Below are positions 9,806-19,182 of a stretch of 43,473 nt of DNA, one piece after another. Under the pieces are notes generated by a model. That model worked only from the letters and a program-made list of their open reading frames with translations, searched no databases and had not been told where the DNA came from. Within the stretch, counting starts at the first letter, position 1. Every line of letters starts with the position of its first letter. A program made the translations under genes and the position numbers. Origin of the DNA: Pelagophyceae sp. CCMP2097 (Eukaryota; Sar; Pelagophyceae); contig MU657175.1 of the NCBI GenBank assembly GCA_026770575.1, positions 214,807-258,279 of the forward strand, in the 5' to 3' direction.

Positions 9806-9975
9806 GTCTCGACGGTCGCCGTCGGAGAGCGCCCCTGCTCGAGTAGCGGCAGTCTCGCCGTCGAGGAAGATGGATGAAACGTTAATTTTCAGGTTGGGGT
9901 CTGGAACACTGGCGACGGAAGCTCCTGGGAGCAACCGGCGGCCCCGCGGCCGGCTTGCACCGCCGAAGCCCGACA

Positions 9976-11106
9976 TTAGAGCGCGGCGTCCCAGAGGCAC
10001 GCCGTCTTGTCGCGGCTCACCGTCACGACGCGCTTGCCGTCGGGCGAGAACGCGCAGCTCCAGACGGGACCGGTGTGCCCCTCGAGTGTCGTCAGCAGCG
10101 CGCCCGTCTTGGCGTCCCAGAGCCGCGCCGTTCTGTCGTCGCTCGCCGTGACGATGCTCTCGCCGTCTGGCGAGAACGCGCAGGCGTTGACGTCGTTGGT
10201 GTGCCCCTGCAGCGTCGTCAGCAGCGCGCTCGTCTCAACGTCCCAGAGCCGCGCCTTGTTGTCACAACTCGCCGTCGCAACGCGCGTGCCATCGGGCGAG
10301 AACGCGCAGCACATGACGAAGCCGGTGTGCCCCCGGAGCGTCAGCAGCAGCGCGCCCGTCTCGGCGTCCCAGAGCCGCGCCGTCCCGTCTATGCTTGCCG
10401 TCGCGATGCGCTTGCCGTCGGGCGAGAAAGCGCAGTTCACGACGCGGTCGGTGTGCCCCTCGAGCGTCATCAGCAGCGCACCCGTCTCGGCGTCCCAGAG
10501 CTGCACCGTCCCGACGTAGCTCCCCGTCTCGGCGTCCCAGAGTCACGCCGTCTCGTCGTAGCTCGCCGTCGCGAGGCGCTGGCCGTCGGGCGAGAACGCG
10601 CAGCTCAAGACGGGGCCGGTGTGGCCCTCGAGCGTCACCAGTAGCGCGCCCGTCTCGGCGTCCCAGAGCCGCGCCGTCTCGTCGTCGCTCGCTGTCAGGA
10701 GGCGCTCGTCGTCGGGCGAGAACACGCAGCTGTAGACGATGCCGGTGTGCCCCTCGAGCGTCAACAGCAGCGCGCCCGTCTCGGCGTCCCAGAGTTGCGC
10801 CGTCCTGTCCTCGCTTGCCGTCGCGAGGCGCTTGCCGTCGGGCGAGAACGCGCAACCCGTGGCGCCCTCGGTGTTCCCCTTGAGGATTGCGGTGCCTTTC
10901 AAAATCCAGTCCTGCCAGACGAGCTTGCGCAGGGCCAGCACCACGGCGCGCGCGTCGCGAGCGACGTGCTTCGTGACGAAGAGGCCGGTCGGCGAGGCCA
11001 CCAGCCGCAGGATGGGTGTGAGCAGGTCGTGCTGCTCAAACACGCGGAGTGCGAGCGCGGCAGCGCCGGCGCGCGACCGGGCGCGCCGCCCGGTGGCGGC
11101 CGGCAT
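9976..11106 (-). CDS. WD40-repeat beta-propeller protein with internal TGA
   Basis: The start ATG at 11106 precedes a helical N-terminus (ALRVFEQHDLLTPILRLVAS, RKLVWQDWIL). Seven full WD units follow, with blades such as GCAFSPDGKRLATASEDRTA, LWDAETGALLLTLEGHTG and SVSRDKTACLWDAAL-like ends. Propellers of this kind are protein-binding scaffolds; no catalytic domain is seen. In unit 3 an in-frame TGA (10543-10545) replaces the Arg codon of TARLWD (CGA to TGA). Directly after it, LWDAETG-SYVGTVQLWDAETG is a collapsed repeat, as if one unit had been lost by recombination between identical segments. The frame is otherwise open to the TAA at 9976. The gene may be a pseudogene, or this may be an assembly error in near-identical repeats. 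Confidence 0.88.
10543..10545 (-). other. In-frame TGA within WD unit 3
   Basis: Neighbouring units have ACG-GCG-CG(C/A)-CTC-TGG; here the third codon is TGA. The reading frame is unchanged on both sides. A single C-to-T change explains it. Confidence 0.9.
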
Positions 11107-11248
11107 GCCTTCTGAGCGGACCCGGGGGCGCTCCCGAGGCCCCGAGGCTCCTCGGGCCGAGGGCAGAGAACCCGCCGCTGCGACGCTCCGAACGGAGGCG
11201 CGACGCCGACGTCGCGTCTGCACACTGTTTAAAGTTACTGACTATTAT

Positions 11249-11362
11249 TAAATCAAACCCTCAAACAGCGCGGGGCAATCGCAAAACGAAATGGGGGAAG
11301 GGGAAGTTCGGAGGCGGAGGCGACGGACGGGCGCCAGGTCACCAGCAAGCAGCCCCAGCCGC
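11249..11362 (+). repeat. Dispersed repeat R, copy 1
   Basis: ATTAAATCAAACCCTCAAAC through ACCAGCAAGC-GCCCCAGCCG matches 19321-19435 at about 97%. At the second locus it abuts the right side of the split repeat around the transposon. Only two copies are visible here. The end of a larger element is plausible. Confidence 0.85.
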
Positions 11363-11725
11363 CTAGCCGCGGCCGACGAAAGCGTCGCCGCCGCGGCCGT
11401 GGACGTTGGGCCCGCTCGCACGTTCGTACGCGTGCTTCCGCGCGTCTTGCCGCGCGTCGCTCGCGGCGTGGACCGCCCCGGCCGGGTAGTAGACGCCTCG
11501 GCCGACACTGTCGATTTAGATTATCTTTGGAAATTATTTAACTTTTTTTTGCCCTTGAATGATGAGTGGCGCCACGCCAACCACTACCGCGAGACGCCCT
11601 GGAGGCGCTTGTTGGCTTTTCATGAACTACCCGTCTTTTGGCGAATCTCTGCGAAAGCTTCTTAATTTAGTAGTTAATCAAGTCTAAACCCTTAGGAATT
11701 CCTAGTGCCCAAATAAAAAGTCGAT
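11363..11725. other. Intergenic, nothing recognised
   Basis: A GC-rich part (11363-11510) passes into an AT-rich part with TTAGGAATTCCTAG at about 11693. That is the same GGAATTCC palindrome that breaks the coil gene at 8746. No supported gene. Confidence 0.4.
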
Positions 11726-12074
11726 TATTACAAGAGCGCGCCGGAGGCACACGGAGGACCCGAAGGATACAGCCAAATCCCATTGCAATGCCCACGTAAA
11801 TAATTGAAATTATTTAACTAATCGCTGAACTTTCAAATCCTCCTTATCTTTATTTTTATTATTTTATTTCTTATTGAGCTATTTATTTTTTCTTTTTTTT
11901 GCGGCCGACCAGATTCGAACCTGTGACCAAAAACTTCTTCTATGATGATTCCAATGAGGCTCCTGCTCGACCTCAACTCCAAATTTTAGCGATCGCATCA
12001 ACCACCAATCGCTAAATCGGCCGAGTTGCTGTTTTTTTCTTCCCAAGGTGGAACCTCGGATTTGCTGGGCGACG

Positions 12075-12078
<4 letters not shown>
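11726..12078 (-). repeat. Dispersed repeat P, copy 1 (tRNA-derived SINE-like)
   Basis: This shares about 90% identity with 17347-17712 over its whole length. In minus orientation it has: a GC-rich head; a tRNA-like core with A-box-like TAGCGATTGG and B-box GGTTCGAATC; an A-rich stretch (AAAAAAAAGAAAAAATAAAT); and an AT-rich tail. This is the layout of a tRNA-derived SINE or a similar Pol III repeat. Confidence 0.65.
11903..12022 (-). ncRNA. tRNA-like core of repeat P, copy 1
   Basis: The ends GGCCGA and TCGGCC can pair. AGCGAT...ATCGCT makes a D-arm-like stem. The T-arm is CAG-GTTCGAATC-TGG. The A-to-B-box spacing (about 100 nt) and the missing anticodon arm argue against a working tRNA. An identical-length copy is at 17525-17644. 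Confidence 0.5.
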
Positions 12079-12130
<52 letters not shown>

Positions 12131-12131
12131 T
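12070..12131. repeat. (GACA)n microsatellite
   Basis: An uninterrupted GACAGACAGACA/GACAAACA tract lies between repeats P and Q. The equivalent tract at the second locus (17700-17744 plus 19227-19236) is where the TIR transposon sits. Confidence 0.95.
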
Positions 12132-12158
12132 AATTGCCCCTGGTAATCCTTCAATCAA

Positions 12159-12221
12159 AGGACCCGAAGGGCCCTTGCCGTAAACTGACGTTGAATAAAC
12201 GGCAAGGACCCTTCGGGTCCT
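12159..12221. repeat. Long hairpin, 23-bp arms
   Basis: AGGACCCGAAGGGCCCTTGC... (12159-12181) pairs with 12199-12221 with one mismatch around a 17-nt loop. The same hairpin recurs after the gap (12303-12365), and a partly eroded form is at 19263-19318. It is part of repeat Q. Confidence 0.9.
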
Positions 12222-12231
12222 NNNNNNNNNN
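12222..12231. other. Assembly gap (10 N)
   Basis: Ten Ns. The 134 bases after the gap (12232-12365) repeat the 134 before it (12088-12221) essentially exactly. The gap probably joins two copies of the same contig end, so the duplication is likely artificial. Confidence 0.9.
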
Positions 12232-12239
12232 ACAGACAA

Positions 12240-12274
<35 letters not shown>

Positions 12275-12711
12275 TAATTGCCCCTGGTAATCCTTCAATC
12301 AAAGGACCCGAAGGGCCCTTGCCGTAAACTGACGTTGAATAAACGGCAAGGACCCTTCGGGTCCTGAATAAAGACGCCAAGGACAGTGCGTACAACTTGG
12401 ACAGTCGTGATGGGGCACCGTGCCCGATCGCGACTGTCCAAGTTGTACGACCTTTCCTTGCTTCCTTTAGTGGTTTTTGATTTTTCGCGGTTTGGGAAGT
12501 TTCTTCTTCGCGCGCTGGTCTCCGAGGCGGCAACTAGTACGACTGGAGGGGGCGGCAAGAACGCACGCGCTAAAAATAGTTAAATTTGGCGATTTCTGTT
12601 AGGCGACTCGGATCGACAGACGTCGGCCAGTGATGCCACGAATTTTCAAGGGGACTCGGACTCGGATTGAATTCGGGCGGATGCTTGCACACCGATGTTG
12701 GGGTCTTAAGG

Positions 12712-12741
12712 GTAATGTAATGTAATGTAATGTAATGTAAT
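12712..12741. repeat. (TAATG)6 microsatellite
   Basis: Six tandem TAATG units at 12712-12741, just 5' of the GC-rich block 12750-13050. No function is implied. Confidence 0.95.
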
Positions 12742-12886
12742 ACAAATCACAGGATGTCCAGTCCCGGAGGACCTTCTCCTGGCCTAGTCAGATCTCCTGA
12801 TAGAGGGGTGCCGTCCACAGCGAGGCGGCCTGTGGCGCCTTCCTTGGACGCATCCCGGTGGGCGCCGCAAGGAGCACGCCTGCCTC

Positions 12887-12935
12887 CTCGAGGTGCACTT
12901 TCGAGATTGCCGAGTCGCGCGAAGTGCACCTCGAG
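12887..12935. repeat. Inverted repeat, perfect 14-bp arms
   Basis: CTCGAGGTGCACTT (12887-12900) and AAGTGCACCTCGAG (12922-12935) with a 21-nt spacer. A related half-copy (GAGTCGCGC-AA) follows at 12950. It lies in a block with no convincing gene. Confidence 0.9.
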
Positions 12936-13106
12936 TCTTCGGCACCTCTGAGTCGCGCAAAGACACGAGCCACAGTCGAGCTGCGCACAAGGAATCAGGT
13001 GACGGGGCACTTGTGCGACGGCCCGTCGTGATGCGCCCGCGTCAAGGCTGATGGTCGGCAAAGCTGGAACATCCCGGAGGGTCTCCCCTCATCTGATCCG
13101 TAATCA

Positions 13107-13215
13107 GATGGCGCGCCCTTGGTGTCGCCAAAATCTTACAAAGCCTTCAGTATGGGGCCCTATGGGCCGCGTAGGGTCCAGCCTACCCTGCGTAGGATGT
13201 AGGGCCCTACTTAAG
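13107..13215 (+). repeat. Dispersed GTAGGGTCCAGCCTACCC repeat, copy A
   Basis: CCTTGGTGTCGCCAAAATCT through TATGGGCCGCGTAGGGTCCAG matches 20413-20500 almost exactly. Related blocks rich in CCCTACGTAGGG lie at 13905-13990, 14265-14335 and 20160-20235. They tend to flank short acidic coding stretches. Confidence 0.85.
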
Positions 13216-13300
13216 GCCCAACGCGGCAAATTCTATCAAAAAAAGGGCTGCAATAGGAAACCAAATAGGAATTTTGAGAGTATTTTGAGAGTATTTTAGG

Positions 13301-14216
13301 GTATTTTCATCGTAAGGGGCTGCGTAGAGGGTCGACTTGCGGTTTGGTAGCGATGAGAATCCAGACGGACTCGATGCTGAGAGCACTGCACCAAATCGAA
13401 GGTAGCGAGGCGATCTAGGACCCAAAACATCGGAAAGACGTCGACGTCCCTGCCCGCGCGTCGTCGCCGCACGTCCTCTTCGGCCGCGCCGTGCGCCGAG
13501 AGGGGCCACTGAGGCTCCAGCAGGTTCGGCGCGAGGCCCGGGCCGTCCTCGTCCGACGTCGCGGCCGGGACGGCCTCGATTCGGGTCGAGACGTTTCCAT
13601 CGAAAGACGTGCGCGCCCGTCTCTGTAAAAGTCGGCCGCCAAGAGCGGGCCGGGCCGGCCCGGCCGCTTCCAGGGGTCCACCGGCGGTTGTCCGCGGGCC
13701 AGAAGCGTCGATAAAAGAGGCCGAACACGCCGAACACGCCGAGCCGAAATCGCGCACTTCGACGGGCTATATACCATCAAACGCGCCGTCCAAAAAACGC
13801 TCCTGCTCCAGGCTTGTAGAGCGCGCCACGGGCTTTCGAACGCCCCGCTCGCGACCCGAATCCGACGCGTGTGTCGGGAGATATGCCCAAACAGGGTCGC
13901 CGCGTAGGGTTTAGGGCCGTAGGGTTCAGCCTACCCTACGTAGGGTCGTAGGGCCCTACGTAGGGTCCCACGTAGGGTACCGTAGGGTACCGTGAAATGA
14001 AGGGGTTTTGTAAGCACCATTTTGGCGTCGCCCGCGATGTCGTCGTCGTCGTCGTCGACGGCCCCGGGCTCGGCGGGCTCGTCGTCTGAGTCGTCCTGGA
14101 CGTCGAGGTCCGCGTCGGGGTCGCCGAACAGATCCTCGTCGGCGTCCTCCGTCTCGTCGACGAAGACGCTGCGTGGCTCGTCGGCGGCTCTCTCGCCGTC
14201 GGACTCGGACTCGCTA
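13301..14216 (-). CDS. Possible two-exon acidic hypothetical gene
   Basis: Tentative. On the minus strand an acceptor TTTTAG is followed by ESESDGERAADEPRSVFVDE, then TEDADEDLFGDPDADLDV and DDDDDDIAGDAKM at about 14216-14020, which is strongly coding-like. A second open stretch from about 13765 (acceptor TATATAG) reads PVEVRDFGSACSACSASF, then AGRDVDVFPMFWVLDRLATF, to a stop near 13299. Joining the two is inference. GTAGGG repeats lie between them, as expected for an intron. No family is recognised. Both halves could belong to a decayed repeated gene. Confidence 0.3.
13905..13990 (+). repeat. GTAGGG repeat block
   Basis: GTAGGGTTCAGCCTACCCTA, CGTAGGGTCGTAGGGCCC and twofold GGGTACCGTAGGGTACCGT. 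This is a member of the dispersed family described at 13107, inside the possible intron of the acidic gene. Confidence 0.8.
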
Positions 14217-14264
14217 AAATCCCACAGTGGCTTCCGTGGGAGTCACTGGGACCCTGTAGACGCG

Positions 14265-14335
14265 GTCGCGTAGGGTCCAGCCTACCCTACGTAGGGTCGT
14301 AGGGCCCTACGTAGGGCCCTACGCGGCGACCCTGT
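14265..14335 (+). repeat. GTAGGG repeat block
   Basis: GTAGGGTCCAGCCTACCCTA, then CGTAGGGTCGTAGGGCCCT and a second GTAGGGCCCTACG. It lies directly upstream (minus sense) of the acidic exon, after the shared CACAGTGGCTTCCG motif. Confidence 0.8.
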
Positions 14336-14512
14336 GCCCAAAGGCCTCATCATGACACTGTGGGACCCCGCCGTCACCCGGCCGTCCCGCGATCGTGCGA
14401 GAGGCCCAGCGCCGGCAGCGCGGGGCACATGGCACGAGGGCCGTGACGGGGCTGGCCAGTCTTAAAAAAAAATACGCGATTAGCACTGCGTGTGCTCACG
14501 GCGGCGGCGGGT

Positions 14513-17121
14513 TTAGGGCGAGCCGGCGGCCTTGGCGCTCGACTCCGATCTTCCGAGCGCGTCGAGGACCTCGTTGAACTTGGCGAGGATGGCCTCTTGG
14601 TACCTCCTAGCCCAGGCCGGAGCCGCGTCGCCGACCGACGTCGGCGCCGCCGACCCGCGGAGCGACGGCTGCGCCGTCGGGGCGAGCGACGGCCGCGATG
14701 TCGTCGGCACGCGCGTCGGTGACGCCGTCGTCGGCCCCGGCGTCGGCGCCGCCGTCGGCGCGAGCGTGGGATTCGGCGTGGGCTCCGTCGTCGGCGCGCG
14801 CGTCGCTGACGCCGTCGTCGGCCCCAGTGTCGGCGCTGCCGTCGGCTCGCGCGTCGGCGGCACCGTCGGCGCGAGCGTGGGATTCGGCGTGGGCTTCAGC
14901 GTCGGCTCGCGCGTCGGCGGCACGGTCGGCGCGAGCGTGGGATTCGGCGCTGGCTTCAGCGTCGGCGTGGTCGTCGGCGGCACGGTCGGCTCGCGCGTCG
15001 GCGGCATGGTCGGCGCGAGCGTGGGATTCGGATTGGGCTCCAGCGTCGGCGCGGTCGTCGGTGCGGTCGTTGGCAGCGTCGTGGGCCCCGGCGTCGGCAG
15101 CGCCCGGGCCGTCGGTGGCAGCGTGGGCTTCAGCGTCGGCATGGCCGTCGGGACCGTCGGGATCCTGTCGGGCACGGTGAACGTTGTAGAGTCCTGCCCG
15201 CCGAACTCGCCGCCGCTCGCGACCAGGACACCCTCGAGCTTGAGCTCGTAGCCACCCTCGCCGTAGGCGCAGCACATGCCGTCGCTGTAGGTGTCTTCAA
15301 CGGTAAAGGTGTAGTCCTCGCCCGCGCAGACGGTCGCCGAGAAGGTGTACGAGTAGTCCATGGCGGGCTCGGTGTAGTCGCCGCCCGTGACGTCGTCGAT
15401 GGTGCACGGCGACCCCGCAGACACGTGAGAGAGCTTCCACGACGTCTCCGCAGGGTAGTTGTCCGTCGTGAGCGTCAGCTTAAGCTCCTGGTCGCAGGGC
15501 CCGCAGCCCTCTGTCGGGGCCGGAGAAATCGACGGTTGCAGCGTCGGCCGCGTAGTCGTCGGCGCCGGTGAAGCAGTCGGCGCGGCACTGGGTGCGAGTA
15601 GGATGACGCAGGCCACGAACGCCTCGGCGTCCATGAAGCCGGCCCCGAGCGCGCCGCCTTGGTACTTGGCCGCGTTGAGCGAGTCCACGTCTCTCGCCGT
15701 CGAGTAGGCGCAGCCCAGGAGCTTTTCTTTGGAAGCGGCCGGGTCGGCCGACCACCCGAGCGCGAAGACACCGGCCACGTGCGGGCAGGCCATGGACGTG
15801 CCCGAGGCATAGCCGTACTCGTCCTTCGTCGTCGTCGAGAGGACGCTGACGCCCGGCGCGGCGATGTCGATCCAGGCGCCGTAGTTTGTAAAAGAAGCGG
15901 CGACACCGGAGTTGTCGACGGCAGCGACGCCGACTACGCCTTCATAAGCACCGGGGTTGTACTCGTCGTCGGAGCCGTCGTTGCCGGCCGCGAAGACGAC
16001 GATGCCGTTCTTCGAGTTGTAGTAGTCGATGGCCGCCTTTTCCGTCTGCGGCAACGGACCCGGCAACGTGTAACCCCACGAGTTGGACGAGATGCGCGCG
16101 CCATTGTTCGCGCCATAAATTAAAGCCTCGGCGAAGCCGCCCGTGGACGTCGTGCCGAAGCCGACGCTGATCATCAACTTGACACCGGGGCTGTCCGAAG
16201 TGCCGCCGGCGACGCCGGCGACGCCGACGCCGTTGTCCGTGTCCGCGGCAATCGTCCCCGCCGTGTGCGAGCCATGCCAGCCATCGCCCTGGAGGTCGCC
16301 GCCCGTGTCGTCAGCGTGGTTGTACCCATGACAATCATCAACGTAACCGTTGTCGTCGTCGTCGATGCCGTTGCCGCAAATCTCGAGCTCGTTGCGCCAG
16401 ATGTTGTTTTGGAAGTCCTCGTGCTCAAGGTCGATGCCGGTGTCGAGGACCTGGACGACGACGCTCGGCGAGCCGCGCTCGAGGTTCCACGCTTGGAAGA
16501 GGTTCATGGCGCCGTAGTGCGGCTGGTTGGTGAGCTCCGGGTCGTTGGACTGGATCGATGCCGACGGCTTGAGCTCGGGCTCCATGTACGCGACGTCGTC
16601 GGCGGCCTCGGAGGCTGTCCCAGCAAAGCTCTTCATCGCGGCGACGGCCAGCGCCTCCGTGTCGCACTGGGCCGCGAACCAGAGGTGCAGCCCCGCCGCG
16701 AGCTGGTCCACCTCGTGCTTGCCGGCGTGCCGGAAGAGCCGCTTCGTGCCGGCGCACCCAAGCGAGGCGCCGACGGCCACGGCGCGCTGCGCCCGGCGGC
16801 CTTCGTCGTCCTACGGGCGCTGAGTTGCCGCGTGGGGTATTGGCTTATAGGGTATGGGGCCCCATATTGGGTCCCGGCAACTCAGACGTGGCGCTCCGCA
16901 CGGTGAACGGGCGAAACGCATCATTGCAAATGTCGCCAAGGGCGGCGGCTCCGACTCACATGTGCGAGCTGTGGGCGCGTGGCGTCGAGCTTGAAGAGCA
17001 CGCGCCTGGTGACGCTCTCGGCGGCCGTATCGGACTCGAGCGCCGACAAGTCGACGATTGCCGCAGAGGCCGGGCCGAGGAGGAGCTGCGCGAGCAGCAG
17101 CGCCGAGATGGAAGAGCCCAT
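14513..17121 (-). CDS. Secreted subtilisin-like serine protease (S8) with P-T-rich tail
   Basis: Exon 1 is 17121-16960 and exon 2 is 16810-14513; the phase-0 intron is AT|GTGAGT...GTAG; 819 residues. Residues 1-21 are a signal peptide (SISALLLAQLLLGPASA). A propeptide follows (RRVLFKLDATRPQLAH, DDEGRRAQR). The S8 domain has Asp177 (VLDTGID), His233 (WHGSHTAGT), oxyanion Asn331 (FAAGNDG) and Ser393 (GTSMACPHVAG). An acidic Ca-binding-like loop (GIDDDDNGYVDD) is also present. A C-terminal beta domain (TTDNYPAETSW, SDGMCCAYGEGGYELKLEG) is of a type common in secreted stramenopile proteins. About 200 residues of (P/A)T(L/P)xPT repeats follow, probably O-glycosylated and wall- or matrix-associated, then a short helix. 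It is likely an active secreted endopeptidase. The ATG is chosen because it opens the signal peptide. Confidence 0.93.
16811..16959 (-). repeat. Subtilase intron carrying a 66-bp inverted-repeat insert
   Basis: Within this 149-nt intron, CTGAGTTGCCG (16820-16830) and CGGCAACTCAG (16875-16885) are perfect 11-bp inverted ends. They surround a TATGGGGCCCCATATTGGG core of the dispersed family seen at 1304-1735. The layout resembles a small TIR element forming or enlarging an intron. Confidence 0.65.
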
Positions 17122-17346
17122 AGGGCCGGCGGGTTGGATGGCGGGTGCGGTGGACGACGTAGGGACGTCGAACGAGAAGTCGACGGGAAAACTTGTTTCC
17201 GATAGCGCAACGACAATAATTGAAAAGCTGTAAATTTCCGGGAAATCCCGGAAAAAGACACGAACCGATTGAAGACCGATTGAAGAAGAAACCGATCTCG
17301 ACCAGTGAATTGAAAGTGCAAATGCAAGATGGCCTAACGCCCCTTT

Positions 17347-17712
17347 TATTACAAGAGCGCGCCGGAGGCACACGGAGGAACCGGAGGATACAGCCAAATC
17401 CCATTGCAATGCCCACGTAAATAATTAAAATTATTTAACTAATCGCTGAACCTTCAAATCCTCCTTATCTTTATCTTTATTTTTTTGTTTCTTAATGAGC
17501 TATTTCTTTTTTTGTTTTTTTTGCGGCCGACCAGATTCGAACCTGTGACCAAAAACTTCTTCTATGATGATTCCAATGAGGCTCCTGCTCGACCTCCACT
17601 CCCAATTTTAGCAATTGCATCAACCACCAATCGCTGAATCGGCCGAGTTGCTGCCCGGGCGCCCTTTTCTTCCCAAAGGTGGAACCTCACGGATTTACCC
17701 GGGGACGGACAG
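17347..17712 (-). repeat. Dispersed repeat P, copy 2
   Basis: This is collinear with 11726-12078, with a few small differences (for example GCCCGGGCGCCC in place of a T run). It ends in a GACGGACAGAAGG simple repeat, where the transposon follows. Its partner Q lies on the other side at 19237-19318. Confidence 0.75.
17525..17644 (-). ncRNA. tRNA-like core of repeat P, copy 2
   Basis: It has the same 120-nt length and the same B-box GGTTCGAATC as copy 1. The A-box differs by one base (CAGCGATTGG). GCAATT replaces GCGATC in the D-arm-like stem. It is not a credible functional tRNA. Confidence 0.5.
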
Positions 17713-17744
17713 AAGGACAGACGGACAGAAGGACAGACGGACAG

Positions 17745-17788
17745 CAAGGGGCACGCAAAAACGAAGCGCGAAACCACATGACACTAAC
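17745..17788 (+). repeat. Left terminal inverted repeat
   Basis: About 44 nt. The outer 17 nt match the right end perfectly; the inner part has a few mismatches and one or two gaps. Confidence 0.85.
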
Positions 17789-17890
17789 TAGACTAGAATT
17801 TTAAGCGCCGAACCCAATTATTGCTTGGTGGAAAATTTCGTTTTTTTAGATAACCCGAACCGTCACTGGGTTGCGCCCGGCGGTGACGAC

Positions 17891-18988
17891 TCAGCGCGGC
17901 CCCGTGTTCCATCGCTGGGCGGACTGCTGCTGGCGCGCTTTGTTCGCGGCCACCCCCGGCGCCGCGGCAGCGGCGCTGCGGCGGCGCTTCTTGGTCTGGG
18001 ACGCCGCCGACGCCGTCTTGAACTTCTTGAGCTCGGCGCGCTCATCGGCCCCGATCTGGAGGTCGGCCACCAGCGACGCGGGCATGGTGATCGTCGCGTG
18101 CATGCGCTCCCAGTGCTCCTGCATGCACCGGTACTTCCAAAAGTACTGCAGCATCGGCTTCAATGGGCACTCGGGGCACTGAATAAGGTGGTTCGTCGAC
18201 GGCTGGCCCTTGGAGTACTTCTTGGCGCACCCGTGCGAGTACGAGACCGCGCCGCCGACCTTGCAGATGTGGTGCGGCTTGAACGTCCCGGCCTTCTTCT
18301 CGAGCCACGCCGCACACCCGAGGTCCTCCCCGCCGTACTGCCCTGCGGAGTGCACGCCGCAGAGGCCGCACGGCGCCGGGTGCAACGCCAGCGGGTCGTG
18401 CTGTAGGTGATAGGCAGCGTGCTGGCGCATCAGCCCGGCCGCCACCAGCTCCGCGCAGTGCGGGAACGCGCACGGGATAAGCCGCGAATTGTTCTGGTGC
18501 GCCGGGGTCTGCTTGCGTGCCGAGTCCGCCACGATGTCGTCGGCGCTGCCCACGAGCAAAATAGGCTCATTTGCGACCAGGTACGGCAACGTCTCGGAAG
18601 CAGACCTAGCCGAGGCGAGCGGCGCGCGGCCCTCGGGTGGCACTGCGTGCCACGTCTCGTAAAGTAGAGACCCCGCGTCGCGGAAGTCGTTTAGCAAGAG
18701 CGAGCACCGCAGCTGCGTCTGCCTCGGCTCGTCGGCGGCAGCAGTGTCTTCGACCACCAGTGTCGGGTTGATCAAGCACGTATGGGCCGCCGCGACCTCC
18801 AGCGTCTCTCCGACGGCGCCGCCGACGAGCCACGAGAGCTCGTCCGACGACGCCGCGGGGACGAGCACCTTGACGACGGCGCCGGAGACCATCACGCCTT
18901 TGGCGTTGAACTGCTCGACGCCGATGCACGCCTTCGCCACCTCGCCCGCGACGGCGAATTTCGTCGGCAACAAAACAGCCACAGTCAC
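17891..18988 (-). CDS. Transposon-borne Cys/His-rich protein, 5' end unclear
   Basis: This is the only long ORF inside the TIR element. The given start is a GTG. The frame stays open upstream to about 19103 (LKDEARGYAPGAAEAQLHAG, then ENTLLALVSTSRG) without an ATG, so a 5' exon or a truncated N-terminus is likely. The first internal ATG is at GVMVSGAVV. The N-terminal half is a beta-rich region (TVAVLLPTKFAVAGEVAKAC). The C-terminal half has spaced Cys and His: CAFPHC, then H-AAYH, CGLCGVH, HHIC, HGC, CPECPL, CMQEHWERMH. These could form two or three zinc sites. A basic tail KKRRR may be a nuclear signal. It could be a DNA-binding accessory protein or a divergent transposase. No DDE triad is visible. 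Confidence 0.65.
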   Translation of the reverse strand: MTVAVLLPTKFAVAGEVAKACIGVEQFNAKGVMVSGAVVKVLVPAASSDELSWLVGGAVGETLEVAAAHTCLINPTLVVEDTAAADEPRQTQLRCSLLLNDFRDAGSLLYETWHAVPPEGRAPLASARSASETLPYLVANEPILLVGSADDIVADSARKQTPAHQNNSRLIPCAFPHCAELVAAGLMRQHAAYHLQHDPLALHPAPCGLCGVHSAGQYGGEDLGCAAWLEKKAGTFKPHHICKVGGAVSYSHGCAKKYSKGQPSTNHLIQCPECPLKPMLQYFWKYRCMQEHWERMHATITMPASLVADLQIGADERAELKKFKTASAASQTKKRRRSAAAAAPGVAANKARQQQSAQRWNTGPR

Positions 18989-19182
18989 GCCGCGTGAGGT
19001 CGAGACGAGCGCGAGGAGCGTGTTTTCGCCGGCATGGAGCTGGGCCTCCGCTGCGCCGGGGGCGTACCCGCGCGCTTCATCCTTCAGCGCCTCGGCCGAC
19101 CCAGTCGCGGGCTATGGGCTCCATTTGTAGCCGTTATATGGCCGTTAGGGACTAGACTAACTAGATTTGCAAGGTGAACCGG

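Noticed and set aside
10262..10855. Second minus-strand ORF over the WD repeats
   Set aside because: Shifted-frame shadow of WD repeats (VLARRQAPRDG pattern); the true frame has the GH-WD motifs.
12012..12533. ORFs spanning the N gap and the (GACA)n tract
   Set aside because: Coding potential comes from the microsatellite (CLSVCLSV) and the duplicated contig end.
14600..15275. Long plus-strand ORF opposite the protease tail
   Set aside because: Antisense shadow of the PT-rich repeats; the minus strand has a signal peptide, catalytic triad and domain order.
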